Assembly: GCF_963675165.1 (NCBI RefSeq)
Contig: NC_087382.1
Coordinates: forward strand, 434,001-498,000
From: Halichondria panicea
Lineage: Eukaryota > Porifera > Demospongiae > Suberitida > Halichondriidae
Direction of reading: 5' to 3'
DNA length: 64,000 bases
Shown: one piece after another, positions 34,340 through 46,399 of the stretch
How positions within the stretch are numbered: position 1 is the stretch's first letter
How the letters are laid out: every line of letters begins with the position of its first letter
The notes under the pieces: generated by a model
What the model saw: the letters and a program-made list of their open reading frames with translations, nothing else
What the model was told of the DNA's origin: nothing
The model's database searches: none
Made by a program: the position numbers and the translations under genes

Positions 34340-35130
34340 AGGACATTTGCTGGTTTTACATCAAGGTGGATTGTTGGAGGATTAGAAGCGTGCATATATC
34401 GCAGAGCTTGAGCTACTTGGAATTCAATCTGCACCTTAGTCAATAGTGACATCTGAACGCAATTGAGGAGTTTTTATAATAATTCTACAAAATGCACGGA
34501 TACACTAGTAGTATTATTATGCTATCCTATTACGTGTCCTGTATATAGTACTAATTACAATAGCATGTACAAATTAAAGATAAAGACTAATATTATACTA
34601 ATGCAAGTGACAGAGTACATTTCTCTTATTAATAAATGACAAAATCAAAAAATAGAAATTGTAAGCAGAATTTCATACTGTGTATAGCAACTTACTCTTG
34701 ATGAGTCAAAAATTAGCATATGCAGATTTTTGCCATTGACTAAGTTGGTGATGATTAGGAGCCTCATCTCTTGGATAATAACTCCCAGTATAGTGAGAAT
34801 ATGTTGGGATGCTGTACACGCCTATATATATATAAAATAGGAAACACGACTTAAAATTGTGTTCATGTATTTTGGATAATAACTCCCAGTATAGTGAGAG
34901 TATGTTGGGATGCTGTACACTCCTATATATAAATATAGGAAACACGACTTAAAATTGCGTTCATGTATTAATTTCTATATATATATATACCCATATACAG
35001 CAATCTCCCTTGAAACTGCGTCTGAGAGCCCATGCATATGTCCCCCTGGCAAGATTTTAGCAGCAACTAAAGTAGAGTCTACCCCTCCATAATAGCACGA
35101 TGGACTCTACTCCAAAACTCCCTCTTCCAA
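34340..35130 (-). pseudogene. Second, unrelated protein kinase relic (RIPK/TKL-like)
   Basis: On the minus strand three exon-like blocks occur in order. About 35125-34985 is an N-lobe with GRGSFGV and STLVAAKILPGGHMHG (candidate catalytic Lys in AAKIL), needing frame corrections. About 34800-34690 reads LTILGVIIQEMRLLIITNLV with a GTAAGT donor. 34452-34340 reads QVAQALRYMHASNPPTIHLD followed by VKPANVL, a catalytic loop with HLD in place of HRD and an intact Asp and Asn. The activation segment and C-lobe were not found. A 101-bp tandem duplication (34771-34969) copies part of the middle block. It differs in sequence and strand from the Death-kinase family. Confidence 0.6.
34771..34969. repeat. 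Tandem duplication, two 101-bp units
   Basis: TTGGATAATAACTCCCAGTA begins at 34771 and again at 34872. The two units differ at only a few bases and include part of the kinase-relic exon. Confidence 0.85.
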
Positions 35131-36106
35131 GCAATCGCACTTCTCTATAATGAATCAGTAACATGCATGCAATAACTATATTGTTACTGTCACGCTGATG
35201 CTGCCTATATAGCTGTTATATTAAACAGTATAATTATAGAGCAAATACTTGATATAGTCTACAGGCAAGCGGCTACAGAATAGCTATAGCTTCATTTGCT
35301 TCACTCTCAAAGTCTGCCTCACAAAAACATTGAAAGTTTACTCCACTGCACTAGCACCACTCGTACCAGATGACTTTAGCTCTGTTACTTGAGCACTACT
35401 ACAACCACTGGCGATAGCACTGACGGAGTGTCACATTCAGGAAGGGCTGATCCTACAGTCACTTCATTATACCTATAAAATTATAAAAAATTATACACAT
35501 ATAAATTATACAGTCTTTAAAAAATACAGTTATTGACCAATCACAAGGTTTGTATGGAATATGTACAGTGCATGATACCGAGGTTTGAATGCACTGTATA
35601 TCCCATACAAAAGTGTTTTCTTGCCCATGACTACACTGTTGCTATGACTAGCTTGCATGGCATAATTTATAAGAAGAGCAAATAGCTAGAATACCTATGA
35701 AATTAGTTCTACCATAGACTACAGTGCCTTCAGCTTTGAGAGTAAATTTAACCACAGAGTGAGTAGTTGTACTTAAATGTATCTCAAGATTGGAACATTT
35801 CTAAGAAATTGTGCTGGTGCCATTGTGTAGGTGAATAAATAAGCTACAACCTTATTTGAAAATATTTCCCCAAAAGTTGTTGTAGTGGGAAATCATTTTA
35901 GGTAAAAATGTGGGTGATCGTAAAATATATGTGTAACATGAAATATCTCCGGAACTAAAGTATTTCTGGACAACTTTTTTATATCAAAAGATAGAAAATT
36001 TCTTAACAATTAATGTGCAAAAACAGTTAGACCTTAGCTGACAAATTTGCTTGAGTTCCATCGCTAAGCGAAAAGGCACCTAAAATATCCCATAATTGAG
36101 TATTAA
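35131..36106. other. No gene recognised
   Basis: About 35820-35850 is an inverted match to about 8930-8990. Otherwise no coding or structural feature recognised. Confidence 0.4.
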
Positions 36107-36439
36107 TCAATACGTGTACTTATGTAAGCTATACGTAACCATGCATATGTTAGCTAAACTATTCAGGAATGTTATGCCAAAGTTCCATACCTTAGCCGAA
36201 AACAATTGGTCTTTTCCATCGCTAAGCGATTGTCCACTATAGAAAAATGTTGGTGTTTTATAAACCACCACATACCCACCACCTTTGGTTGCCATGGAAA
36301 TATTTTTGGATATGTTTTAGATAATTTGTTCACCAACACAATGGTATCATCATATTTTCTTAGAAATGTTCCAATCTCAAAACATTTACATTTATGTACT
36401 AACACGTACCAAATTGCGTTTATTTACTCTATAGACTAA
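36107..36439 (-). repeat. Unrecognised coding-like repeat
   Basis: The minus strand is open with CFEIGTFLRKYDDTIVLVNK and ...PWQPKVVGMWWFIKHQHFSI, changing frame near 36300. The stretch 36255-36410 matches 8880-9060, where the frame is broken. A conserved, once-coding dispersed repeat is likely, but the protein family is not recognised. Confidence 0.35.
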
Positions 36440-36529
36440 AGGCACTGTATAGGTGTTGCATGGCTATTCTTTGTAACTGTACATTTGTGTATTTAATAAT
36501 AGTTGCTAGTACTAGTACTTCATCGCTAT

Positions 36530-36790
36530 AAAGCTTTGGCGCCGCCTCCACCGAGGCATCAGCACCCGCGGTGTTTACGTATACATCTACAAGTGCCGTA
36601 TATATAGCGGGTTATTTTTGTATGGTGGAATATTTCATATTGTAGAGCATCATACGAAAATTTAAACTACGAAATTATTCTACCGCAGTAGATTCAACAT
36701 CGCTATCCGGGCTGTAAAATACGAAATATTCAAAAATTGGTTGTTCGTACGAAAATTTGCACCAATGAAAATTACCCGCTATATACGGTA
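36530..36790. mobile_element. MITE family B beside a MITE A end
   Basis: 36530-36585 is the right end of MITE A (CACCGAGGCATCAGCACCCG). 36596-36790 is a family B element ending ATATACGGTA. In paralogous introns the sequence reads ACAAGTAACACTCGCTTG without interruption, which places the B insertion at a TA dinucleotide. Confidence 0.7.
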
Positions 36791-36840
36791 ACACTTGCTT
36801 GTTAGTAGACACTATCCTAATTACGCTCATTCATTATTCA

Positions 36841-37765
36841 GGGTCCCCCTCCCAGAGAGTTGAGACCTCCACTCACTCTGAAATGGAGAAGAGAAAAAGC
36901 ATGCCAATCAAGATGGGCTACACAGTACAGAGTGCTGTTATCGGTGAGACGATGTATGTTGGTGGAGGCAATGACATGCAATGACATGTGTACGATGATG
37001 AAGCTATAGAGCAAGATCAGTGGACCAAACTACCAGAGTACACTGCCAAGTGGTTTGGTATGACATCAGTCGCTAATCGACTAGTGCTGGTGGGAGGACG
37101 CGTACGTGATACAAAAAACAACACACCTAGTGATCAACTTGCAGTGTTTGATTCAGAGGAATGGACTCACCCGTACCCACCAATGAAGATTGCTCGTCAA
37201 TCCTCAACAGCTGTTTCCTTCAACAACCATATCATTGTAGCTGGTGGACGTGATGATAAAGGACGTACCTCCTCTGTGGAGATGTTGGACGTGGCATCAA
37301 GAAGATGGTACATTGCTCAGTCATTACCTAACCGACGATCAGAACTAAAATCGACTCTCATCATAGGAAACACCCTCTACCTAATGGGAGAGTGGAATCT
37401 CACTAAGACGGAAACCAAGACAGTGCTCCACGTCGACCTTAATGAACTTATTGCTAAAGCCCTTTCCAATTTGGATACACCCACTCTCTGGCAGACCTTA
37501 CATGCAAGAAGTACCACTCGGGTTGTCAGCTCCTCTCAGTATTAGGAGGTCACTATTAGCCGTTGGTGGACAAGACGACAGAGACAACCCAAGTTCGTCG
37601 ATTCACCTCTACCAGCCTGACACCAGGAGGTGGGTGAATGTGGGAGACCTGCCTACTGCACGATACTACTCCACATGCTCAGCACTTCCTAGTGGAGAGG
37701 TTATTGTGGCCGGAGGACAGATAGATAAGCCTATTAAAATCCAAACTGTGATTTCTTTTCCATAA
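36841..37765 (+). pseudogene. Locus 5: Kelch exon pseudogene
   Basis: It has the same acceptor (TTATTCAG) and start (GPPPRELRPPLTLKWRR) as the other Kelch exons, but several lesions. There is a one-base loss near 36898 (GAAAAAGCATGCC for GGAAAAGACATGCC), a scrambled first blade with stops around 36984-37010, and a 4-base insertion near 37500 (TTACATGCAAGAAG for TTACAAGAAG). Blades 2-4 (36988-37500) and 5-6 (from 37501) are readable in different frames to a stop at 37763-37765. No Death or kinase exon lies upstream within 5 kb. The conserved intron sequence before the exon (TTAGTAGACACTATCC) shows it arose by duplication of genomic DNA, not by retroposition. Confidence 0.88.
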
Positions 37766-38089
37766 GTGCTTAGTTTTTTTCATACCCTTTGTCTTATAAT
37801 TAACGATCTTGAGGTTAGAAAAGCTTCTAGCTGCTGAATTTCGATGAACGAGTACTAATTTTAGTGCATTTGTAATTAACACTAAATTAATTACGCGCTA
37901 ATAATGAACTCAAAAAATGCTTTTTTTTTCTTCCTAATGTATACTTGTACATTTGTATACTGTACTTTTGAGAGTAGGCTAAGCAAGCTAGCACTTTTTA
38001 CACTACAATTCTGCCAAAATTAGTACCCTAAAAACAGAGAAATATCTGAATTACTGCACGTCCACAATTGCAATAGTACATAATTATGC

Positions 38090-38400
38090 CCCAGTGTGCA
38101 ATCGCTTGAACAAGCGAGGTATACCGTAGTTAGCCTTTATCCCAGGCCGCACAGGGGAGGCCAGTAAAGGAGGCTAATCATAGTGTGTGTGTCTACCCGT
38201 GTGTAGACTACTACAGCTGCATGCTTGCATGGAACAATGATGTTCGTCATATTTTAATTCCTGGAAATGCAAAAGTTTGGTTCTCGAGTTATGCCTAGTT
38301 TTGCTTACTTGGAATGCCATTGCAGAATTAAGAGTGCGTATTATAATTATAGCAAAACTTGTCCACCGAGTGCATAGTAATCTCCTAGTAAATGTTAACC
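38090..38400. repeat. MITE A fragment with a short family D insertion
   Basis: It opens with ATTATGCCCCAGTGTGCAAT...GAGGTATACCGTAG, the left half of MITE A. Within it, 38134-38178 is a short family D unit (TAGCCTTTATCCCAGGCCG...GGCCAGTAAAGGAGGCTA). The MITE A text resumes afterwards (GTGTGTGTCTA..TAGACT) and continues to about 38340. Confidence 0.6.
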
Positions 38401-39200
38401 GTGAGTCACGGCGTAACGTTTTTAGGGGTGTGGTAATTGAACGATGACATCTGATTCTAGCTAGTCGTTCGCATTCAATGTTCAGAGCTGCTCACTGCAC
38501 ATTGATAGGAGACAATCTCTTCACAAAATCATCTAAATAGAGACAATATATAGTCGAGTTGATCCTCTTCACTTGCACTCTTTACTCATTGTTACAAATT
38601 CTGTGCGTTGTGTCATCTAATTATGTGCAAACGTCTTGACAAGATGTGACGTTACTGTGTAGAGGTATCAGTAGTCTGACACTCTTCTCACTCTTTGTCA
38701 TTATACACATTACAATTTCACTGTTGATAACTCGTGGAAGGTGCATGTATATATGCAAGTCAGAAGGCTGAGTTAGGTCACTCACCTACATTCTCCATTT
38801 GGCATTTCCTTCCCGCATAGATATAACTAATTCACTATCTACGCCTTAATAAAGCGTACATCCTTATAATGTTACAATCGTTCTCAGGCCTTACTCTACC
38901 TCAAACTTGTCCAGGTTAACCACCTTGGCACACTGGCATACACTTGTCCTTCCAAGAAATAGCCTAGCAGAACGATCTTATCCTTTACCCCGGGATAAGG
39001 TTCCTTATACCCCGGCGTAAGGGTGATCGTTACCATGGAGTAAAGGTTTGGTAATGTTGTTACACTTGGTTTGGTTTACCATACGGGCTAGCTACGCCCT
39101 TGGGCTTGGTGGGTTTACTGCCATAAATCCCTAGCTAGAACCATGCATATAGTAACATAACTTGATTTATAATTGCATGTACACAAAAATAATAATTACG
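38400..39200. other. No gene recognised
   Basis: Non-coding as far as can be seen. A palindromic CCCCGGGATAAGG...CCCCGGCGTAAGGG stretch lies at about 38988-39020. Confidence 0.4.
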
Positions 39201-39209
39201 AGTTTATTA

Positions 39210-39910
39210 TAATAATCGTTCCATAGTAAACAGTGACAGGATAGACAACAACTACCTCAAGTTGAACCTACACAAATGCTGTTACTTAACATTCTCTAAA
39301 AAGCGTCACCCTACTTCACCTGCATGATGTACCCCTTGTTGTTGGCGACTCTCATGCCCTTAATGAAAGGGATAACTTTTGCTACCTGGGAGTAAACTTC
39401 TCATCTGATCTCACATGGTCTTACCACACATATATAATTTGCAATAAAAGTCGCGGATTACTCTACAGGACCTTTTACAAATTCTCAAGCCCTGTTACAC
39501 TCAGCAAACTATACATAAATCACTGATTCGACCACACATGGAGTATGCCAGTCCTGTGTCACTGTGGGATCCTTTTCTTGCCAAAGACATCAAGGCAATA
39601 GAGGATGTCCAAAAGTTTGCCCTCAGGGTCTGCACCAAGTCATGGCGCTCTAATTACAATGAGCTACTTGACTACTGTGACATACCTACCATGGCTAGCA
39701 GAAGAAAAATGGCAAAGCTATATGCCTACTATTATTTGACAAGGTTAGTACCCAACCAAACCTGAACTGGCAAACCCCTGCTTACCCAAACCGTTATCGA
39801 AACCCCATGCAGCTTTAAAACCCTTCACAAGAACTAACTATTTTAAAAACTCGTTCTTCCCACACACAATAGCGAGTTGGAACTAACTAATGACCCCACC
39901 AATGTCAACT
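39210..39910 (+). pseudogene. LINE ORF2 C-terminal half, degraded
   Basis: Plus-strand frames give, in order, NNYLKLNLHKCCYLTFSKKR (RT thumb), CYLGVNFSSDLTW, a post-RT block RPHMEYASPVSLWDPFLAKD with IKAIEDVQKFALRVCTKSW (39538-39765), and TNYFKNSFFPHTIASW near 39840. Stops and frame changes separate them. CR1/Jockey-type non-LTR element. Confidence 0.8.
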
Positions 39911-40400
39911 CTCAGCTGGCCGGCTTCAAATCCCTATACTAATGGATATAATTATAAGGAACTTAAATGTTGCACACATGTTACTGGCAGTGCCTGTTTT
40001 GTCTTGTTTTCTGTGTGTGTACAGATATATGTAGGTACATGCAGGATTGGTATTACAGCTCCTATTGCTATTTTCCTGTTCCTCAAAACTGGGTGTCGTA
40101 TGCACATAATGGGATATATCCTCATCATGCATGTATTTTCATATTCTAGACCAGATAGTTGACTCTTCATAGCATGTACCTTTTGTACTTCAGTTCCCTC
40201 TCCTGCCTTATACACTGTATAACACATGTAGCGAGTAATTTTTTAATTCCATAAATTTGAACCAGCCATAAAAATGTGTATGCATAGAACAAGGTGGCAC
40301 TGCTCTGTAAAAATTAAAATAGCCAATTCACTAGCTTACCCCACTACTACACCTATATAATTTATATTGTAGTAGGCCTATTAACCATCACTCTCCATGC

Positions 40401-40506
40401 TAGCCTCGACCCCAGGCCGATCCGTCTCCAATTGAACGCTAGGTCGCCTACTAGTATTTTTCAGCTTCGTTCTATTAAAAAAAAAATCGGCCTGGGACCG
40501 AGGCTA
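40401..40506. mobile_element. MITE family D, short copy
   Basis: A 106-bp element TAGCCTCGACCCCAGGCCG...CGGCCTGGGACCGAGGCTA, flanked by TCTCCATGC (40392-40400) and TCTTCATGC (40507-40515), a 9-bp duplication with one difference. It gives the cargo-free form of the element at 13552-14335. Confidence 0.85.
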
Positions 40507-40519
40507 TCTTCATGCATGC

Positions 40520-40828
40520 ATGCACAGGTGCTTTGGTATTGTCTATACCACCTCCTACACAATACGCTCTCTGCTACTCGTGTGTCTGGTGTTTTCTCTT
40601 ATCCCTTGTTCAAAAGGTCATGTAACGACCCTCCTAAACCCATTGAGTAGAAGACACTTCTACTTCAAAAGATTGGTCAAACTCTGGAACCCTTTTATAG
40701 ATCTCTCTCACTCGATGTCAACTATCAAGAATCAACTCTACAAATATTTCTGGGACAGTTTTCTAGAACGCTTTGACCAATCAATCATCTGCACTTATCA
40801 CCTAGTTTGTCCCTGTTGCTCTGTATAA
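40520..40828 (+). pseudogene. LINE ORF2 C-terminal end, second fragment
   Basis: The open frame contains SRRHFYFKRLVKLWNPFIDL and IKNQLYKYFWDSFLERFDQS and ends with a Cys/His cluster (TYHLVCPCC), the usual end of CR1/Jockey-type ORF2. It is a different element or segment from 39.2-39.9 kb, as the conserved terminal motifs overlap in function. Confidence 0.65.
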
Positions 40829-41195
40829 CTGTATAAATTATTTAGGTGTTCCTTCTAGGAACTTCCTGTCAGTATGATCTTAATTTCTCACCCATCACAA
40901 ATTATTCACCCTGTCTAAATGTAAAGTCATACTGTAAAGCATCGATTATTATTATAAGCTCGATGCTGGTAAGAGGCGGAGACAATCTGAAAAAGAACAC
41001 AAGCTAGCCACGATCAAGCCTTGACGGTGTATTTGTTTTCATGGTGTTGCTATAATTATATAAATCTTCCAGTGTCTATAATTATTTTATGTCAAACAGC
41101 ATCATAGCTACTCATTAATATTCAACAATAATTGTTTTTTTGAATGATGAAACATGTGATGACAAAGTGAGTGAGGGCAAAGTGGGAAGAATAAT

Positions 41196-41256
41196 CAATA
41201 ATTGTATATTGCGCATGCGCTTGAATTTAAAGCGCATGCGCAGCATACAATTATTG
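41196..41256. promoter_or_regulatory. Palindrome with two NRF-1-like sites upstream of locus 3
   Basis: An imperfect 61-bp palindrome (CAATAATTGTAT...ATACAATTATTG) contains GCGCATGCGC twice, at about 41211 and 41232. It ends roughly 100 bp before the locus 3 leader-exon donor (41364). TGCGCATGCGCA is the NRF-1 consensus of animals; promoter use here is inference. Confidence 0.45.
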
Positions 41257-41449
41257 CGAAAGAAGGCGTGTCTTATAGGAAAACTTTGCCGGCTCCCACT
41301 CGCACTCACTGTTGTATCATTTTGTTGATCAGAGAAGAATCTGTAGCCTCTGGATTATTATCGGTGAGTGCAGACACAACTGTTTTATATTAGATGAGTT
41401 TTTCCTCGTACATTTCATTGCTTATCTTATTCCATACTCTACAGAGAAA

Positions 41450-44400
41450 ATGTCTGACTATCTCACAATAGCAGATCTAGGAGATCTATATATAGCTACG
41501 TTTGATGCTCGAATTAAGTGGCGAAACTTCTTGCTGGTTCTTAAAATATCTTCAGATACAATAGACAGCATTGGTAAAGAATGGAGCAACAATCCTGATG
41601 ACTGCTATCGTGAGGGTTTGAAAGAATGGCTGAAAGGTGGGGAGAGAAGCTGGGAAAATGTTGTCAAAGCTTTGTCCAGTCCTATTGTGGGCCACGTTCA
41701 CATAGCTAGGACCATCGAGAGAGATCATCTACAGTCTAGCAATCCTACTGATGTGAAGTCAGAGGGTAAGTACCTAACTACCTTTGCATGGAATGCATAT
41801 TTCATATGCTCTTTGTTAATATTTCACTTCCCCACACACACACACACACATAGTTGACCAAAATCGCCAGAAGATCGATGAATATTTGACCGTTTTCCTA
41901 AACAAGCCACTCGGAAGTGGTGCATTTGGAGCAGTCTTCAAAGGCAGCTACAGAGGCGATCCTTGTGCTATCAAACTATTACATCAAGTTGCTATGGAGA
42001 TACAGACAAATATTCCTGCCACCAAAAGTGAAGATGCTAGCGATGCAATTGATCGTGAGAGTGATTTTCTTAAGTTGTTCCAGCACCCAAATGTTGTTCA
42101 GTTTTTGTCAACTGCCAAGCACCCCAAATCAGGTGGTACAATCCTCGTTGTTGAACTGATGGATTGCAATCTCAGATCCTATTTCTCCGGCCTTGATGAA
42201 GAGTCCCTCTCTAGCGAATGTGAAATTAGCCTATCCAAAGACATGGCTTGTGGTCTGGCCTACATTCACAGCAAGCTGATTATCCACCGTGACCTATGTG
42301 GCGATAACGTCTTGTTGAAACTTACACGATCATTGCCTGTCGCAAAGATTTCTGACTTTGGTATGTCACGGCTATACGATCCCTCCAAGCTCAGCTCCAC
42401 CCTCACAGCCATTGGTCACCGTAGAGGGTATCTACCTCCCGAGGCCTATCGATTGGAAGAGGAGAAATATGATAGTAGCCTGGATGTGTTTTCTTTTGGG
42501 GTGATTTTGACGCAGATTGTTTGCAAGTTGGAGACGATCAAATCAGCCAAGGATCGATCATTCCATGTTGCCCAGATCCCTCACACACACAGGTTGAGGA
42601 AGCTTATCGACAGCTGTTTGCAAGAAGACATGAGGAGGAGACCATCTGCCATGGACATATGTGAGTCTATTGTGCATGATAAATTATGTGTTTTATGCAT
42701 GTGTAGATTTTATTTTAGATGCTTCACTGACAAGAGACTCGGACCCAGTGGAGACAGCAAAGAGGGAGTCAAAGGACACTCAACCAGTCAAGAAGGTGCG
42801 TACATGTAGTGTGTGAATGAGATTCCTAATTACAAACAACAGTACTGTACCTTAGGGTCCTGTTTCGTTTCTTTCGTAGACTGTATACATAATTATAGTT
42901 GTCCACTGCTATACAATTATGATAATTTACTATAATTTAAAGATTTCCACCAACGTTCCCCTGTACAGGCACACAGGGAACAGATGGAGCACAAAGATGC
43001 TGAGCTGGTCAGGAGAGACGCCATCATTCAACAACAGAGACAGGTGAGACGAAATGCACCACTCTAATTATTATTGCAGAGCTATAGTAGAAGCTTTGAT
43101 CTGTACTGTACATTCTGGGGGGCGAAAACTATAACAGTTTCTGTATAGGCTTCACATTCTCTTGGATTTTGATTCCTGGATATGCAAAGTAAAGCTTCTT
43201 TCTCGAGTTATGGCTAGTTTGACTCACATTGAAGGGTGTTGCAGTCTCTTCAGAATCTATATAATTATGGTAGAGTATCTTCTGTTCGCACAAACTTTTT
43301 ATTCAACATATGAGTTAGCCTTGCACTAAAGCGCTAGATTTTTGTTAGCTTCAAGAGTCAGAAAAGAGCTGGCTGCAAAGCTGACTGCCAGAGTGCTAGT
43401 GGCCATTGCAAACTTTAACCTATTGCGGATACACCCCTTTTTCTGCGCATGAGCATTGAATTCCATGTGTGAGATCCTGAGACAGAATGCAATTTCTTCT
43501 AGGTCCTGGTAAGCCACGAAACACTACAATGCTACCACGTCATGTATATAGATACCATACGTATAGAGGGTAATTTTCGTGGGGCAACATTTCGTGGTTT
43601 TTGTGGCTAAAGTTCTGACCACGAATATTTTACCCAGCGACCTCGCCTATACCCTTCCCAGCAGTGCAAGCAGCAGCCACGAAGATAATGACTATAAATA
43701 TTGCTCAACCACGAATATTTTGCCCCACACGCTGTATGGTACTCTTCTCTAGGAAATGCAAAATATACTTTGTAGATCTGCATGTAAAGTCTATTTGCGT
43801 TGAGTTTGGTCCCGGAAGTTATGTGGTCAATTATGGCTTTGTTTATGCTTTATGTGGTTGACAAGTATGCCACATGGAAAATGCTAACTTTTGCTGGTTA
43901 CAGTTTTTCAGCTCAACAGCATAATTATAATATAGTTAGACACTAGTTGATAAGATCTACATGGGAAGTACATGGGAAAAGTGCCTCAGAGCAGGTATAC
44001 TATAGGACTTAGTATACCTGCAACTTACTTAGTATACCTAGTACCGTATAGAGGGTATATTTCGAGGGTATAAATGTTCGTGGTTTTCGTGGATTAGGCA
44101 TGAACCGCGAACATTTATACCGCAAATTTAATATTCCATGCATGCATGCCGCAAAAAAGGCGCTATTCCACGAAAATTAAATCCACGAAAACCTTTCTAA
44201 AGGCACATCCGCGAAAATTTATACCCTCGAAATATACCCGCTATACGGTATTCCGTTGTGTATTGTAGTCAAGCCTTGAGGGCAAGGTTTGCGCATGCGC
44301 ACTAGTATCTAAACGAGTTAGACACTGTTTTGTCGGTGTCACACACACACACAAACACACTACCGTATACCAACGCGCATGCATGCACACCGAGGCAAAA

Positions 44401-45501
44401 TTATACACTTTTCACACCACTATACTTTTTAGATCATAGATCATTGTAATGAGCATTCAGACCAATTAATCTGCCAAATCTGAGAGATTAATAATTCAAT
44501 GCAGCTTGCAGCAATCGTTGTTACAAGTAACACTCGCTTGTTAGTAGACACTATCCTAATTACACTCATTCATTATTCAGGGTCCCCCTCCCAGAGAGTT
44601 GAGACCTCCACTCACTCTGAAATGGAGAAGAGGAAAAGACTTGCCAATCAAGATGGGCTTCTCAGTACAGAGTGTTGTTATCGGTGACACGGTGTATGTT
44701 GGTGGAGGCAATGCAGATGATGATCGGGATGTGTGTACAGTGATGAAGCTCGAGCAAGATCAATGGACCAAACTACCAGAGTACACTGCCCGGTGGTTCA
44801 CTATGACATCACTCGCTAATCGACTAGTGCTGGTGGGAGGACTTGACACACGAAACAACAAACGAACCAATCAATTTTCTATGTTTGAGTCAAGGGAATG
44901 GACTCATCCGTACCCACCAATGAACATTGCTCGTTCTTCCTCAACAGCTGTCTCCTTCATCAACCACATCATTGTAGCTGGCGGGGATGATGATAAAGGA
45001 CCTACCTCCTCCGTGGAGGTGTTGGACGTGGCATCAAGAAGATGGTGCATTGCTCAGTCACTACCTAACCCACGATCATCACTGAAATCAACTCTCATAG
45101 GAAACACCCTCTTCCTAATGGGAGGGTTCGATCACACTGATTGGGCAACCAAGACAGTGCACCACGTCGACCTCAATGAACTCATTGCGAAGGCCCTTTC
45201 TAACCTGGACACACTCACTCTCTGGCAGACCTTACAAGAAGTACCACTCGTGTGGTCAGCTCCTCTCAGTATTGGGAGGTCACTATTAGCCATTGGTGGA
45301 CGGGACGACAGAGTCAACCCAAGTCCATTGATCCACCTCTACCAGCCTGATACCATGAGGTGGGTGAAAGTGGGAGACCTGCCTACTGCACGACACAGCT
45401 GCACATGCTCAGTACTTCCTAGTGGAGAGGTCTTAGTAGCTGGAGGACAGACCAACCCATATCGTAATATTCAAACTGTGAACTTCCTGTCAATAAGTTA
45501 A
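41450..45501 (+). CDS. Locus 3: Death domain - kinase - coiled coil - Kelch protein
   Basis: Five coding exons in phase: 41450-41765 (Death domain), 41854-42660 (kinase), 42719-42795 (linker), 42969-43043 (coiled coil, 25 residues AHREQMEHKDAELVRRDAII...) and 44581-45501 (Kelch), giving 731 residues. The leader-exon donor is at 41364 (GTGAGTGCAGAC). Kinase motifs are intact: GSGAFG, AIKLL, HRDLCGDN, DFGMSR, PPEA, DVFSFGV. The Death domain is the more divergent of the set (DLYIATFDARIKWRNFLLVL). The coiled-coil exon is nearly identical to locus 6 exon 7, including intron sequence before it. This is the most complete member of the family. Two MITE B copies lie in the last intron. Predicted cytosolic signalling protein; ligand unknown. 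Confidence 0.9.
43553..43741. repeat. MITE family B, variant copy
   Basis: Ends TACCATACGTATAGAGGGTA and ...GCTGTATGGTA with GGGGCAA and TTGCCCC inside. It lies in the last intron of locus 3. Confidence 0.6.
44042..44250. repeat. MITE family B copy
   Basis: Ends TACCGTATAGAGGGTATATT and ...ATATACCCGCTATACGGTA. The interior is an extended imperfect palindrome (TATAAATGTTCGTGG). It lies in the last intron of locus 3. Confidence 0.8.
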
Positions 45502-45689
45502 TTGGTTTCACTTTTAGTATAACAATATTTAATTTTCCATGTTGAGAAAGCTTTTCAATTGTATTCATTGTGTTGGGATTGTGTAGTTAATATAATATTG
45601 TGCAAAATAAACAATGACATGAGTTTGTTCATACACATTGTGAGAATAGACAAAACAGACAAAATTATGAGTGTCATAACAAGTTTAGG

Positions 45690-46390
45690 TTCTTGTCCAA
45701 GGGTAGGGTGGACACCTTCTCCCAGAATCCAAAGTCTATCTCCTCTTCCGAGTCAGACAGTGAGGGGTGGGGCTCGGGAACTGAGGGGTTAAAGAGTCAC
45801 ATGGTCATAGTTGTACTAAGTGAAAGTTTGAGGGCTTAGGAGTAAGGGGTGAGAAAATTGCATTATTAGACAAAGGGACACCTGCATAACTAACTACACA
45901 TTATACACACGTACCTTGTTCTTGATGAAGATTCCTCAGTAGCCCCTGTCCATGGACCCATGTCTTCAGACTGTCCCTCACTGCTTATAGGCTGCTCACC
46001 AGACTGGAGGTGGGCTGGGTGTCAGGGGAGTTTTTAGTCTCTGATGACAGACCCTTTTCCATACTGCTGAGGTCTGTTAGCATCTGAGTGCCCAGTTTAC
46101 GTGAGGCCCCTCTCTTAGCAGCATAGTAGGCCTAAAAGTGTGTGTGTGTGTGGGGGGGGGGGGTCGTACATGATTGTAGATTGCATACCTTCAAATACAT
46201 TACAGGGAAACACACATCATGTGCTGAATAGGACACACTATAGCTGACCTTGAATGACTTTAAGGGACTCTACAAAGTATGACACAAATGCATTTCCAGC
46301 TAATGTACTCCGTACCTGTACCTTCATTCTCAGTGCCTCTTCTTGTCTCCTCAACAAAGCTCTCCTCCATTTCTCAACACATGGCCAGGC
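45690..46390 (-). pseudogene. Convergent partner gene, copy 1 (unrecognised family)
   Basis: Minus-strand exons in order: about 46390-46317 (WPCVEKWRRALLRRQEEALR), 46132-45915 (AYYAAKRGASRKLG, MLTDLSSMEKGLSSETKNSP, then a frame loss near PTSSL, SSRTR and a GTACGTG donor) and 45785-45690 (SLSDSEEEIDFGFWEKVSTL, stop). The middle exon encoding DEEDFDKFLESVK, seen in the 63-kb copy, is missing. The gene runs tail to tail with locus 3. An acidic, charged, partly coiled protein; function unknown. Confidence 0.5.
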
Positions 46391-46399
46391 TGAAAATGG

